64,000 bases of DNA, taken from NCBI GenBank assembly GCA_025774555.1, contig JALGVT010000007.1, forward strand, positions 143,327 through 207,326, given 5' to 3'. The notes under the pieces were generated by a model. The model was not told the origin of the DNA. It saw only the letters and a program-made list of their open reading frames with translations, and ran no database searches. A program made the translations under genes and the position numbers. How positions within the stretch are numbered: position 1 is the stretch's first letter; every line of letters begins with the position of its first letter. Of the stretch, positions 27,792 to 37,421 are shown piece after piece. Source of the DNA: a candidate division LCP-89 bacterium. Its GTDB lineage: Bacteria > Electryoneota > B3-LCP.

Positions 27792-28335
27792 TCAAACCCT
27801 TGAAGACAGTTTCACTGAAAAATGAAGGGGGAGATTTGGCGTCTGCCAGAGTAAGGATGCTGTTTCTTTCTGGTTGTTTAAGTTATACTGTTTTCTTTCC
27901 TGTAAAGCTCTTCGTTTAATAATTTCCCTCAGATTTGATATCCTCCTTTTCCTGCCAAAATAAACGTCGGCCGACATCAGATTCTCCAGCAATTCATGAT
28001 ATCGTTCATGGTTGTAATAGTCCACAAAGCGGCTGATTCCCCGCTCCAGCTTCTCCGGGAAGTGGTAATGATCCTGATTGATTACGTCCTTCAGCGACCG
28101 GTGGTAGCGTTCGATCTTTCTTTGCGTCATGGGGTGGTACGGCGCACCTCTGGTATGTCTGATCTGCAGTTCGTCCAAGTAGCTGCCCAGCTCTTTGGAG
28201 ATGTAGCAGGTACCGTTATCCGATAACAGCCTTGGTTTGTGATTTACCTTGACCTGTCGCACGCCGGTCTTCTTTATAGCCAGATTCAGAGTCTCTTTCA
28301 CATCCGCTGCAGACGTGGTCGAAAAGAAGCGCGAT
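27792..28335 (-). mobile_element. Truncated DDE transposase (rve core; IS3/IS481-like) remnant
   Basis: 'KETLNLAIKKTGVRQVKVNHKPRLLSDNGTCYISKELGSYLDELQIRHTRGAPYHPMTQRKIERYHRSLKDVINQDHYHFPEKLERGISRFVDYYNHERYHELLENLMSADVYFGRK'; lacks N-terminal half. Confidence 0.85.
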
Positions 28336-28384
28336 AAGGTGTTTCATGGATGATTCCTTTGTATTTGTAGGGGTGTACGGCTGT

Positions 28385-28812
28385 TCTCGTCCAGCGCTGA
28401 TCGGGCACAAGAAGTACGTTCATTCCCTTTTCGAGGCTTTCAGGGTTGGGAATGAAAGGATAAGCGGTGGCATAGACTGTCAGTGGTGTATCCCCGCCGG
28501 AGGAAACTTATGCAGGCGCGGCGCTTCACCGCGAGTTACCTAAATGTAGATCAAGTCATCGCCCTCGGTCAGGTTCTTTCTCTGGTTCAATTGGTCTGTA
28601 ACTTCTTCCAGATAGCTGAAATCGCTTGTATTGAAGCGTAGTTGTTCCGCTCCGAAGTTGAGACGTTCGATGTGAGCGAGCGCCTGGAACAGCCTGCCGC
28701 TATAAGCGCGAATAACTTCGTAAAGCGCGTCGGCAAACAGGAAGCCTCTGTCATCCGGCGATACTCTGATCTTTTCTTTTGGTAGATATTTTCCGTTGAA
28801 ATATGCGAGCAT
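28385..28812 (-). pseudogene. Decayed D-amino acid aminotransferase (class IV aminotransferase) gene
   Basis: N-term 'MLAYFNGKYLPKEKIRVSPDDRGFLFADALYEVIRAYSGRLFQALAHIERL...GDDLIYI*' then, after TAG, 'VTRGEAPRLHKFPPAGI' and in another frame 'LTVYATAYPFIPNPESLEKGMNVLLVPDQRWTR'; truncated next to the transposase remnant. Confidence 0.85.
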
Positions 28813-28817
28813 GTTTA

Positions 28818-28850
28818 TTAGTGATTAGTGATTAGCGGTTAGTGGTTAGC
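28818..28850. repeat. TTAGTGATTAG-type short tandem repeat
   Basis: ttagtgattagtgattagcggttagtggttagc; related sequence at 11826-11845. Confidence 0.6.
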
Positions 28851-28894
28851 GTACAAGTCAATAGCTTACCGGACAGTTTTCGATCAAATTAAAC

Positions 28895-29083
28895 CTATTT
28901 TTTCGCAATCAGTACACCCGCGCGCGCTGTTAACGCGAAGAAATCGACGGGTTCAAATGAAGTGTCAGACAACCATGATTCGACCTGCTGGCGTGAATAG
29001 CAATTCCCCTCTTCGGTGTTGGTCATCATATTGACGGCAAACATAGTAGAAGAGAGTGGACTGGTGCCACCATCAAATTTCAT
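28895..29083 (-). pseudogene. C-terminal fragment of a methyltransferase
   Basis: 'MFAVNMMTNTEEGNCYSRQQVESWLSDTSFEPVDFFALTARAGVLIAKK' resembles the C-terminus of O-methyltransferase-type proteins; only 62 codons with no upstream coding sequence. Confidence 0.55.
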
Positions 29084-29283
29084 TATATCCCCAGGAAAGA
29101 ATCCAGTCTAACTTTCAAAAAAAAAATCGATAGTCTAATTTGCAAGAGAAAGAGATGAGGTTTGCGATGATGAACGGGACAGGGCGTATATAAATTAAAG
29201 CAATCTGATCTCAACAATGGATTTCGGCATACCAGTTCTAAAAGCCGAATCCATAGATTAGAGTTGCTCTTGACATAATATTT

Positions 29284-30408
29284 ATGTATATTGGTGAGTT
29301 GGATAACTATATCGATACGATGAAAAAACAAGCAGAAAATATCTTGAACAGCTTCAGGGAACTCGAAAAACAGATCAGCGATCCTGAGGTAATGAGCGAT
29401 CAGAAGCGGTATCTCGAACTGTTGAGAAAACACAAATCGATGAAACCCGCCGTGGAGGTGGCTCAGAATTATATAACAGTTTCAAACGACCTCAATGAAT
29501 ACCGTGATATTGTCAATGCGGGGGAAGATAAAGAACTCGTTCAGATGGCGCAGGAGGAACTCCCTGACTTAGAGAGCGAAGAAGAGAGATTAGCGGAAGA
29601 GTTGAAAATAGCGCTCCTGCCCAGAGACGCTGATGCATCACGCAATATTATCGCTGAAATCCGTGCAGGAACTGGCGGCGAAGAAGCGGCTCTTTTCGCG
29701 GGTGACCTTTACCGTATGTACCAGCGTCTCTGCGAAAAGAAGAACTGGAAGGTCGAAGTGTTAAACACTCATGAAGCCTCCGGGGGCGGCTTGAAAGAAG
29801 TTATTTTTTCCATCTCCGGTGAAAACGTTTTCGGTAAGATGAAGTACGAATCGGGGGTGCATCGCGTCCAGAGGGTGCCCACCACAGAAGCTTCCGGACG
29901 CATTCACACTTCTGCTGCGTCGGTAGCTATTCTGCCGGAAGCAGAAGACGTGGAGATCGATCTCAATCCCAATGATCTGAAGTTCGACGTTTTCCGGGCT
30001 TCGGGTCCCGGCGGTCAAAGTGTGAATACCACGGACAGCGCAGTCAGGGTCACACACCTTCCGACAGGTATCGTGGTGTCCTGTCAGGATGAGAAATCGC
30101 AGTTGAAAAACAAGAATAAGGCAGTAAAAGTGCTTCGAGCCCGATTATACCAGAAATCGAAGGAAGAAGAGGATGCAAAATTAGCCGCCGCGCGCCGTGC
30201 GCAGGTCAGCACTGGCGACCGTTCAGCTAAAATTCGCACCTACAACTTTCCGCAGGGACGTGTGACGGACCATAGGATTGGTTTGACACTGTACCGATTG
30301 AACGAGGTTATGGAGGGCGATCTCGACGAGATCATAGAAGCGTTGATTTTGCATGAACAGAATAGAAAGCTGAAGGCGATTGCAGAAGAGGTAATCGCAG
30401 ATGCTTAA
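29284..30408 (+). CDS. prfA: Peptide chain release factor 1
   Basis: 'GTGGEEAALFAGDLYRMY', 'HRVQRVPTTEASGRIHTSAASVAILPE', 'RASGPGGQSVNTTDSAVRVTHLPTGIVVSCQDEKSQLKNK'. Actual start may be Met at 29320. Confidence 0.96.
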   Translation: MYIGELDNYIDTMKKQAENILNSFRELEKQISDPEVMSDQKRYLELLRKHKSMKPAVEVAQNYITVSNDLNEYRDIVNAGEDKELVQMAQEELPDLESEEERLAEELKIALLPRDADASRNIIAEIRAGTGGEEAALFAGDLYRMYQRLCEKKNWKVEVLNTHEASGGGLKEVIFSISGENVFGKMKYESGVHRVQRVPTTEASGRIHTSAASVAILPEAEDVEIDLNPNDLKFDVFRASGPGGQSVNTTDSAVRVTHLPTGIVVSCQDEKSQLKNKNKAVKVLRARLYQKSKEEEDAKLAAARRAQVSTGDRSAKIRTYNFPQGRVTDHRIGLTLYRLNEVMEGDLDEIIEALILHEQNRKLKAIAEEVIADA

Positions 30409-31282
30409 GGGGGGGATAAGAGCACTGAAGGCTCTTAAGTTGGCAGCAGATGAAATTTCCAAATGGAGCAAGGATAATCCGGCGCGGCAGGCTGAATGGA
30501 TGATTCAGACTATATTGGGAGCTGACAGGGCGAAACTGTATGGTGATCAGCAGCTTAAGTTGAATGATGAACAAGCAGGAAGACTTTCAGAATACCTCAA
30601 GAGGCGGGCGTCGGGAGAACCGCTGCAGTATATATTGGGAACAGTCGAGTTCCGCAACCTCACGTTAAAAGTCGATAGGCGGGCGCTAATACCGAGACCC
30701 GAAACCGAAGGTTTGGTGGAAATGGGTTTAGGATTTATCCGCGATATTACCAATGCTAAAGTACTCGATATCGGCACCGGATGCGGCGCGATTGCTCTCA
30801 GTATGATAGATGAAAATCCTACTTGCCAGGTAACTGCTGTTGAAATCAGTGAAGAAGCTCTTGAACTGGCGAAGGAGAACGGCAAGCACAGCAATCTGGA
30901 CAGCAGAATTACCTGGATTAACGCCGATCTGTTTGCCGATAGCTTCCCCGGTCAGTTTAACGAACCTTTTGATCTGATCATCAGTAATCCGCCCTATGTT
31001 TCGCAGAGAAAATTCTGGGAACTGCCTGGTGAGATTCGCATGTATGAACCGGAAACTGCGTTACTGACCGGTTCTGACGGCACGGCTGCAATTCAACGTA
31101 TGGCTGAGATCTGCCATAAAATACTAATTTTAGGGTGTCATTTCGTCTGTGAAATAGGCGATAAGCAGGATGGCATCGTTTCACGGATTTTTCAAAATAC
31201 TGGATGGGACGCATACATAAAACGAGATCTAAGCGGAAGGCAAAGATACCTCATCGCCAGTCGAAGCAGAATATCAGCCTGA
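30401..31282 (+). CDS. prmC: Release factor glutamine methyltransferase
   Basis: 'GEPLQYILGTVEFRNLTLKVDRRALIPRPETEGLVE', 'VLDIGTGCGAIALSM', 'DLIISNPPYV'; adjacent to prfA. Confidence 0.94.
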   Translation: MLKGGIRALKALKLAADEISKWSKDNPARQAEWMIQTILGADRAKLYGDQQLKLNDEQAGRLSEYLKRRASGEPLQYILGTVEFRNLTLKVDRRALIPRPETEGLVEMGLGFIRDITNAKVLDIGTGCGAIALSMIDENPTCQVTAVEISEEALELAKENGKHSNLDSRITWINADLFADSFPGQFNEPFDLIISNPPYVSQRKFWELPGEIRMYEPETALLTGSDGTAAIQRMAEICHKILILGCHFVCEIGDKQDGIVSRIFQNTGWDAYIKRDLSGRQRYLIASRSRISA

Positions 31283-33372
31283 CCGATCTGCCAGGGACAA
31301 TATTAAAAGCAGTTAGTGAACGACCTGGTTTCTACGGTACAAAAAGCCTCTACAGTGAACTTGGACTGCCGAAAAAAGCGTATGCAAGATATCGTGATTC
31401 ACTTTATGAACTGCTCGAATCAGGACGACTGGCTAAGCGCGGTCGCAGGCTGATAATTCCCGGCAAGCAGAAAACAATAAGCGGAGTTCTGCGTTTGACG
31501 TCGCACGGTTATGGTTTTATCGACCGCAAAGAGGGTTCGGTCTTCATCAATGCAAGGGAAGCCCGCAAAGCATTTGATGGGGATATTGTCGAAGTCGTAC
31601 TGATTGATACCGGGCACGCGTCTGGTCCGGAAGGTGAGATTCTTTCTGTCGATGCGAGCCAGCGCAGAGCGTGCCTCGCCCAGCTCAGGAAACGTCAGGG
31701 TGAGTGGCTTGCGGATATCAAGACCGGGCAGTTGCTCTTTACAGCCAAAGTAGAATCTCAACGACCGGAATTGAAGATTCAATCCGGCGATTGGGCGCTG
31801 GTCGAGGTTAAAGGTACCCGCAGACGTAATCCTCTGCCTGGGTGCAGAATCGTTGACGTGCTGGGCGATCCTAACGAGAAAGGCGTTGTTGAGAACGGAT
31901 TGATAGCATCTTTCGGCTTAGATGATTCCTATCCAGAAGATGCAATAAAAGAAGCCAGTAAGATCAAGGCAGTTTCTACACACAAAGGCGTCCGCAGAGA
32001 TCTAAGAGACGAATTAGTGCTCACTATCGACCCTGCAGATGCTAAAGATAATGACGATGCGGTTTCGCTAAAACTGGATTCCGATGGAAATTATCTGCTG
32101 GGGATTCACATTGCAGACGTGAGTCAGTATGTGCTCTTTGATTCACTAACTGATCGAGAAGCTAAGCGGCGCGGATTCAGTATCTACCTGCAGCACCACT
32201 ACTTCCCCATGCTGCCTCCCAGACTACCAGATAAATTGTGCAGTCTTAAACCGGGGAGAGATCGTCTGGCTCTGTCGGTTCTTCTGAAGATCGATCAGAA
32301 AGGCAGAGTATTAAAACGGGAAATTACACCCTCACTCATTCGGGTCAAAAAGCTTCTGAGCTACAAAACCGCTCAGCAACTTATCGATAAGCCCGAATCA
32401 GCAGACCGTTCGGTTGGTCAATCGCTTGCAAGGATGTGGAAACTCGCCAAGCTCCTGAAATCGCGCCGCTTATCTGACGGCGGCGTTGAACTTGATCTGC
32501 CTGAAATCGGTTTTGAGTGGAATAAAAGCGGAGCACTGGTTAAGATATTTCAGCAGCCGCGCCTCGACAGCCACCAGTTGATAGAGGAATTTATGCTGGC
32601 GGCAAACCGTTCGGTTGCGGAAATATGGATGGAGAAATTTGGAGCGAAAGCACCCAATTTGTACCGGGTGCATGAGCCTCCTGACGCTGAGAAACGGCAG
32701 AAGCTGTCTGATTATCTGGCGGACGCCGGCTTTGAGTGGGCGGCTGAGAAACTCACTACTGCGAAGCAGCTAAGCTTGATGTTGGATGAAGCGCGCCGCA
32801 GATTCCCCCTGGAGGTTACTTCTATCAGCGCTCGCAAAGCGCTGATGCTGGCACAGTACAGTGAGAAACCGAAAGGTCATTTCGGTCTGGGGTTTAAAAA
32901 ATATCTGCACTTCACATCTCCGATCCGCAGATATTCTGATCTGATGGTTCATCGTTTAATCTGGAAGCACATTGTCAAGGATCATTCCTTCGATAAAAGG
33001 GTTGATGCTAAAAACGGGCTTGAAGAAATCTGCGAAGCATTGAATGCGAGGGAACGGCTGATATCTGAGGTAGAGCGTGAAGCAAACAAATTAGCGGGGC
33101 TTCTCTATCTCAATGCGCACAGGGATAAAATATACAAAGCTTGTGTGGTTGAAGCTGTCAGAGATAATATCTTCGTGACTATAGAGGATATATTTATCGA
33201 AGGATTTCTCGTGGAAGATTGCGGTGTTATATTCAAATCGAGAAGAGAATCATCGGATCGTTATAAGAAGCGCATAAAAGGCGAGAGCACAGTCTCCATT
33301 GGAGATAAAATTGACGTTACAATTGATCGGATCGATCTTTTAAACAGGAAACTGGAGCTGCGCCCGGTATGA
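31204..33372 (+). CDS. rnr: Ribonuclease R
   Basis: 'LTIDPADAKDNDDAVSLKLDSDGNYLLGIHIADVSQYV', 'RRGFSIYLQHHYFPMLPPRLPDKLCSLKPG', 'HFTSPIRRYSDLMVHRLIW', C-terminal S1-like. Confidence 0.95.
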   Translation: MGRIHKTRSKRKAKIPHRQSKQNISLTDLPGTILKAVSERPGFYGTKSLYSELGLPKKAYARYRDSLYELLESGRLAKRGRRLIIPGKQKTISGVLRLTSHGYGFIDRKEGSVFINAREARKAFDGDIVEVVLIDTGHASGPEGEILSVDASQRRACLAQLRKRQGEWLADIKTGQLLFTAKVESQRPELKIQSGDWALVEVKGTRRRNPLPGCRIVDVLGDPNEKGVVENGLIASFGLDDSYPEDAIKEASKIKAVSTHKGVRRDLRDELVLTIDPADAKDNDDAVSLKLDSDGNYLLGIHIADVSQYVLFDSLTDREAKRRGFSIYLQHHYFPMLPPRLPDKLCSLKPGRDRLALSVLLKIDQKGRVLKREITPSLIRVKKLLSYKTAQQLIDKPESADRSVGQSLARMWKLAKLLKSRRLSDGGVELDLPEIGFEWNKSGALVKIFQQPRLDSHQLIEEFMLAANRSVAEIWMEKFGAKAPNLYRVHEPPDAEKRQKLSDYLADAGFEWAAEKLTTAKQLSLMLDEARRRFPLEVTSISARKALMLAQYSEKPKGHFGLGFKKYLHFTSPIRRYSDLMVHRLIWKHIVKDHSFDKRVDAKNGLEEICEALNARERLISEVEREANKLAGLLYLNAHRDKIYKACVVEAVRDNIFVTIEDIFIEGFLVEDCGVIFKSRRESSDRYKKRIKGESTVSIGDKIDVTIDRIDLLNRKLELRPV

Positions 33373-34520
33373 AGAGGAATGAATGGGATGGCGGCTTCAG
33401 CTTTGAAGTGTTATTTGAGGATCCAGCGTCGAAAGCACGCCTGGGGAAATTGACAACGCCGCACGGTGTCATCTTCACGCCTGCGTTTATGCCGGTGGGA
33501 ACTTACGGCGCAGTTAAAGGTATCACACCCGATGAACTGAAATATGCCGGCGCTGATATCGTTCTTTCCAACGCGCTTCACTTAGAATTCCGCCCCGGTT
33601 CGGACATAGTCGCCGAACTTGGCGGATTACACAGATTGATGGGATGGAACGGTCCGATCTTAACCGATTCCGGCGGTTTCCAAACCTTCAGTTTAGCTGC
33701 CCTGATGAAGCATGGCGAAGAGGGCATTGCGGTGCAGTCGCCAGTCGATGGATCGAGTCATTCTCTATCGCCTGAAAAGATCGTCCAGATTCAGCGGAGG
33801 CTGGGCACTGACTTCATCATGCCTTTAGACGTCTGCGCTCCGGGAAAATCGGATCGGGATGGGATAGTCAAAGCACTGGAAACGACAGCTCGATGGGCGA
33901 AGCGTTCAAAAGAAACCTATCTCGAGACCTCTCCGGTTCACGGAAAACCACAGGCGATTTTCGGAATAGTTCAGGGCGGAGTTTTCGAGGATCTGCGAGG
34001 CATGGCGATTGAATCACTGCTGGAAACGGGCTTCTTTGCCTATGCCATCGGAGGTCTGGCTGTGGGAGAATCGAAGGAGGATACCTGGAAAACCGTGGAT
34101 TACTGCACATCACGGCTTCCCGGGGACAGAATACGTTACATGATGGGATCCGGCACGCCGGAAGACATCCGCAGAGCGGTGTCACTTGGCATCGATCTCT
34201 TCGATTGTGTCATTCCGACGCGCAATGGAAGAAAGGGAAGCGTATTTGTCAGTCAGGGCAGGCTGAACCTCCGCAATGCAGCCTTCAAAACAGATCGAGA
34301 ACCGATCGAAACAGGCTGCAACTGTTACGCCTGCCGTACAAACAGTGACGGTTCGCCCAAATTAAGCCGCGGGGCGATCCGGCACCTGCTTGTATCTAAA
34401 GACCCGTTGGGTGCAAGGCTCGGCGCTTTGCATAACCTGACGCATTACTTGAACTTGATGAAGAGCATCCAGTCTGACATCGAGAAACAGAGTACAGCAG
34501 CGGCTGATTCAACAAAATAA
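33369..34520 (+). CDS. tgt: tRNA-guanine (queuine) transglycosylase
   Basis: 'FTPAFMPVGTYGAVKGITPDEL', 'GPILTDSGGFQTFSL', 'MGSGTPEDIRRAVSLGIDLFDCVIPTRNGRKG', zinc Cys motif 'CNCYAC'. Confidence 0.95.
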   Translation: MKRNEWDGGFSFEVLFEDPASKARLGKLTTPHGVIFTPAFMPVGTYGAVKGITPDELKYAGADIVLSNALHLEFRPGSDIVAELGGLHRLMGWNGPILTDSGGFQTFSLAALMKHGEEGIAVQSPVDGSSHSLSPEKIVQIQRRLGTDFIMPLDVCAPGKSDRDGIVKALETTARWAKRSKETYLETSPVHGKPQAIFGIVQGGVFEDLRGMAIESLLETGFFAYAIGGLAVGESKEDTWKTVDYCTSRLPGDRIRYMMGSGTPEDIRRAVSLGIDLFDCVIPTRNGRKGSVFVSQGRLNLRNAAFKTDREPIETGCNCYACRTNSDGSPKLSRGAIRHLLVSKDPLGARLGALHNLTHYLNLMKSIQSDIEKQSTAAADSTK

Positions 34521-34608
34521 CTTGTCAAAGAAGAATGCCAGATTTCAGGCGAGTCGGAATGACAAGCTAAACGAAAACAATTTACGTATCAATTAAAAGG
34601 AGAGTTTT

Positions 34609-35163
34609 ATGTACCTGGCGTTTTTAGCACAGGCAGGACAGTCAGCCAGCGGTGGAGGATTCCTGGGATTCCTCCCCTTTATCCTGATCCTGGTCATCAT
34701 CTATTTCCTGATGCTGCGTCCTCAAATGAAGAAGCAGAAGGAACAGGCGGCGATGATTGCATCGATCAGCAAAAACGACGAAGTTGTTACATCGGGCGGA
34801 TTGCATGGGAAAGTGATCCGTGTTAACGAGAAGGACACCACACTTCAGATCATGATTGCCCGTGGCGTAATTGTTACCATCGAGCGCAGTTCGGTAGGCA
34901 GAAAAAAAGAGGGCAAGTCACAAAGCCATACAAAGCAGATAAAGGGCAAAGAGCCAGAAATCGATAACGAAGTTACCGCCTCTGACAGCAAACAAAGTAC
35001 CACAGAGAGTCATAGAGAGAGCAAGGGTCAAGGTGTTGTTACTGTGAATACTGAAGGCAGCGAGAAACCAAAACCCAAACCGAGAAGACGACCCAGGCGA
35101 GCGCCCCATAAACCTCGACCTGGACCCAAAACAGAGGCATCTGCAAAGACGCCCGATAAATAA
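34609..35163 (+). CDS. yajC: Preprotein translocase subunit YajC with long basic Pro-rich C-terminal extension
   Basis: 'FLPFILILVIIYFLMLRPQMKKQKEQAAMIASISKNDEVVTSGGLHGKVIRVNEKDTTLQIMIARGVIVTIERSSV' core; tail '...PKPKPRRRPRRAPHKPRPGPKTEASAKTPDK'. Confidence 0.93.
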   Translation: MYLAFLAQAGQSASGGGFLGFLPFILILVIIYFLMLRPQMKKQKEQAAMIASISKNDEVVTSGGLHGKVIRVNEKDTTLQIMIARGVIVTIERSSVGRKKEGKSQSHTKQIKGKEPEIDNEVTASDSKQSTTESHRESKGQGVVTVNTEGSEKPKPKPRRRPRRAPHKPRPGPKTEASAKTPDK

Positions 35164-35183
35164 GTATATCTAAGGTTAACATC

Positions 35184-35714
35184 ATGTCCACAATGGATAT
35201 ACGAATATATGGAGATTCGATACTCCGGAAATTATCCAAACCTGTCGATTCTTTCGATGAGCAGCTTATGGCAGTTGCGGAGAAGATGTATGAAATAATG
35301 TTCGAAGCTGACGGCATCGGTCTGGCGGCTCCACAGGTAGGCGTCTCGAAAGCTTTCCTGGTCATTGGAATGCCAGTGGAAGACGAAGAACCAGAAAGAT
35401 TGTTCTTTGCTAACCCGGTAATCCTGGAAAGCCGCGGGGAGGACAGCTTTGAAGAAGGATGTCTATCAGTTCCCGACATTCGCGCTGACGTGATCCGCCC
35501 GGAATGGATTAAGCTGAAATATCAGGACATTCACGGCAAGGAGCATACACTCGAGACAGACGGACTTCTGGCGAGAGTCCTCCAGCACGAAATAGATCAT
35601 TTAAACGGCATCCTCTTCGTAGATCGTCTCACACCGGCGCGCAAATCACTGCTTAAGAACGATTTGCAGAAGCTGGCAAAAAAAGGGGCAAAATCGGAAG
35701 CTGATCTAGCTTAG
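35184..35714 (+). CDS. def: Peptide deformylase
   Basis: 'GIGLAAPQVGVSKAFLVI', 'EEGCLSVPDIRADV', 'LQHEIDHLNGILFVDRL'. Confidence 0.96.
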   Translation: MSTMDIRIYGDSILRKLSKPVDSFDEQLMAVAEKMYEIMFEADGIGLAAPQVGVSKAFLVIGMPVEDEEPERLFFANPVILESRGEDSFEEGCLSVPDIRADVIRPEWIKLKYQDIHGKEHTLETDGLLARVLQHEIDHLNGILFVDRLTPARKSLLKNDLQKLAKKGAKSEADLA

Positions 35715-35774
35715 GATTTAATTACCTGCTTCTCTGAATCTTTATCACAGAGGGATGAGAGGCGGATATAAACG

Positions 35775-36710
35775 ATGAAAATAGCTTTTTTCGGAACCCC
35801 GGATTTCGCAATTCCTTCATTGCATGCGTTAGCTGAGAGTGAATACGAAATCACGGGTGTGGTCACCGCACCGGACAAACCGCGAGGTAGAGGGCGCTCA
35901 GTGATCCCGACGCCTGTGGCGCGGGCTGCTGAAGATTTAGGATTGTCTTTACTGAAGCCTGAGAACTTGAAGGATGTTGGTTTCATCGAGGCTCTAGAGA
36001 GATGGAATGCAGAGGCGTTCGCCGTGGTAGCCTTCAGGATTCTACCTGAGGCTGTTTTTGGTATGCCAGAGCACGGCTCTATCAACCTTCATGCTTCCCT
36101 CCTACCTGCTTACCGAGGCGCTGCGCCTATTCAGTGGGCAATCTGGAAGGGTGAAACTGTTACCGGCGTATCGACGTTCCAGATAAGACAGAAGGTCGAT
36201 ACAGGGAACCTCCTTCTACAGAGGCAAGTTGAAATTCAGGACGATGATGACGCTGGCTCCTTAAGTCGCAAACTGGCTGAATCAGGCGCTCGCTTGTTGG
36301 TGGAAACGATGAGTCTATTGGAATCGGGCAGCATCAATCCGCAGGAGCAGGATTCGAGACTCGCTTCCAAGGCTCCGAAAATCACCAAAGAGCATTGTCT
36401 GATCGACTGGAACCAATCCGCCTTGCAAATTCACAATCAGGTGCGGGCGTTATCGCCTCATCCAGGAGCGGTGACGTTCTTCGAAGATCAGTCATTGAAG
36501 CTGTATAAAACAACCTTGATCAAGGAAATTAAACCGATCGGTCCTGGTGAGTTTCAGGTGTCTGATAAGGGTATTACTGTTGGAGCGTCCGAAGGCAGCC
36601 TCGACATAATCGAACTGCAGCTTCAAGACAGGAAACGGATGGACGTCACTTCGTTTCTGCGGGGTTATCGTCCCCGCGGCACATTTCAGTTAAAATCAAA
36701 GGGAGAATAG
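35775..36710 (+). CDS. fmt: Methionyl-tRNA formyltransferase
   Basis: 'MKIAFFGTPDFAIPSLHAL', 'GSINLHASLLPAYRGAAPIQWAIWKGETVTGVSTFQI'. Confidence 0.96.
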   Translation: MKIAFFGTPDFAIPSLHALAESEYEITGVVTAPDKPRGRGRSVIPTPVARAAEDLGLSLLKPENLKDVGFIEALERWNAEAFAVVAFRILPEAVFGMPEHGSINLHASLLPAYRGAAPIQWAIWKGETVTGVSTFQIRQKVDTGNLLLQRQVEIQDDDDAGSLSRKLAESGARLLVETMSLLESGSINPQEQDSRLASKAPKITKEHCLIDWNQSALQIHNQVRALSPHPGAVTFFEDQSLKLYKTTLIKEIKPIGPGEFQVSDKGITVGASEGSLDIIELQLQDRKRMDVTSFLRGYRPRGTFQLKSKGE

Positions 36711-36712
36711 CA

Positions 36713-37399
36713 ATGTTCTTCTTCGATCCCACATTCATGCTGTTGATCCCCGCCTTCATCCTGGCAATTTACGCGCAATCTAAGGTGAAGAATACATTCG
36801 CCCGGTACAGTAAAGTCCGCGCTTTAGGGGGATATACCGGCGAACAAGTATCACGAGCGCTGTTGGACATGCGCGGTCTGGGAGACGTTAAGGTCGAACC
36901 TGTAAAGGGCAGACTGACCGATCATTACGATCCGAGGAAAAGAGTGCTGCGTTTATCAGAATCAGTTTATGATTCGGATTCAGTGGCGGCTTTAGGAGTT
37001 GCGGCTCACGAAACAGGACACGCTTTACAGCACGCTGATAATTACGGACCTCTAACACTGCGATCCAGCCTGGTTCCGGTGGTCGGCTTTGGTTCAAACG
37101 CGGCGCTTCCTCTGTTTTTCATCGGCTTTCTCTTTGCCAATTCCATCGGCTGGCTGATGGACGTGGGCATTATATTCTTCACAGGAGCGGTGGCTCTGAG
37201 TCTGATCACTCTGCCGGTGGAATTCAACGCCTCGTCACGCGCTATGCTGCTACTGAAAGAGGGCGGCTATCTCAACGAACAGGAGATTCCGCACGCCAGA
37301 GCGGTGCTGAATGCAGCGGCATGGACTTATGTCGCCGCGGTTACCATGGCGATTTCGCAGCTTGTGCGGATGTTGATCCTGCGGGGGATGCGCAATTAA
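36713..37399 (+). CDS. YugP-like zinc metallopeptidase (DUF/COG2738)
   Basis: 'LRLSESVYDSDSVAALGVAAHETGHALQHADNYGPLTLRSSLVPVVGFGSNAALPLF' (HETGHALQH). Confidence 0.92.
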   Translation: MFFFDPTFMLLIPAFILAIYAQSKVKNTFARYSKVRALGGYTGEQVSRALLDMRGLGDVKVEPVKGRLTDHYDPRKRVLRLSESVYDSDSVAALGVAAHETGHALQHADNYGPLTLRSSLVPVVGFGSNAALPLFFIGFLFANSIGWLMDVGIIFFTGAVALSLITLPVEFNASSRAMLLLKEGGYLNEQEIPHARAVLNAAAWTYVAAVTMAISQLVRMLILRGMRN

Positions 37400-37421
37400 G
37401 CGGCAAGAGACTACCAGCTCT

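Noticed and set aside
29270-29292. TTGACA...TATATT promoter before prfA
   Set aside because: Spacer is only 11 nt, incompatible with a standard housekeeping promoter reading.
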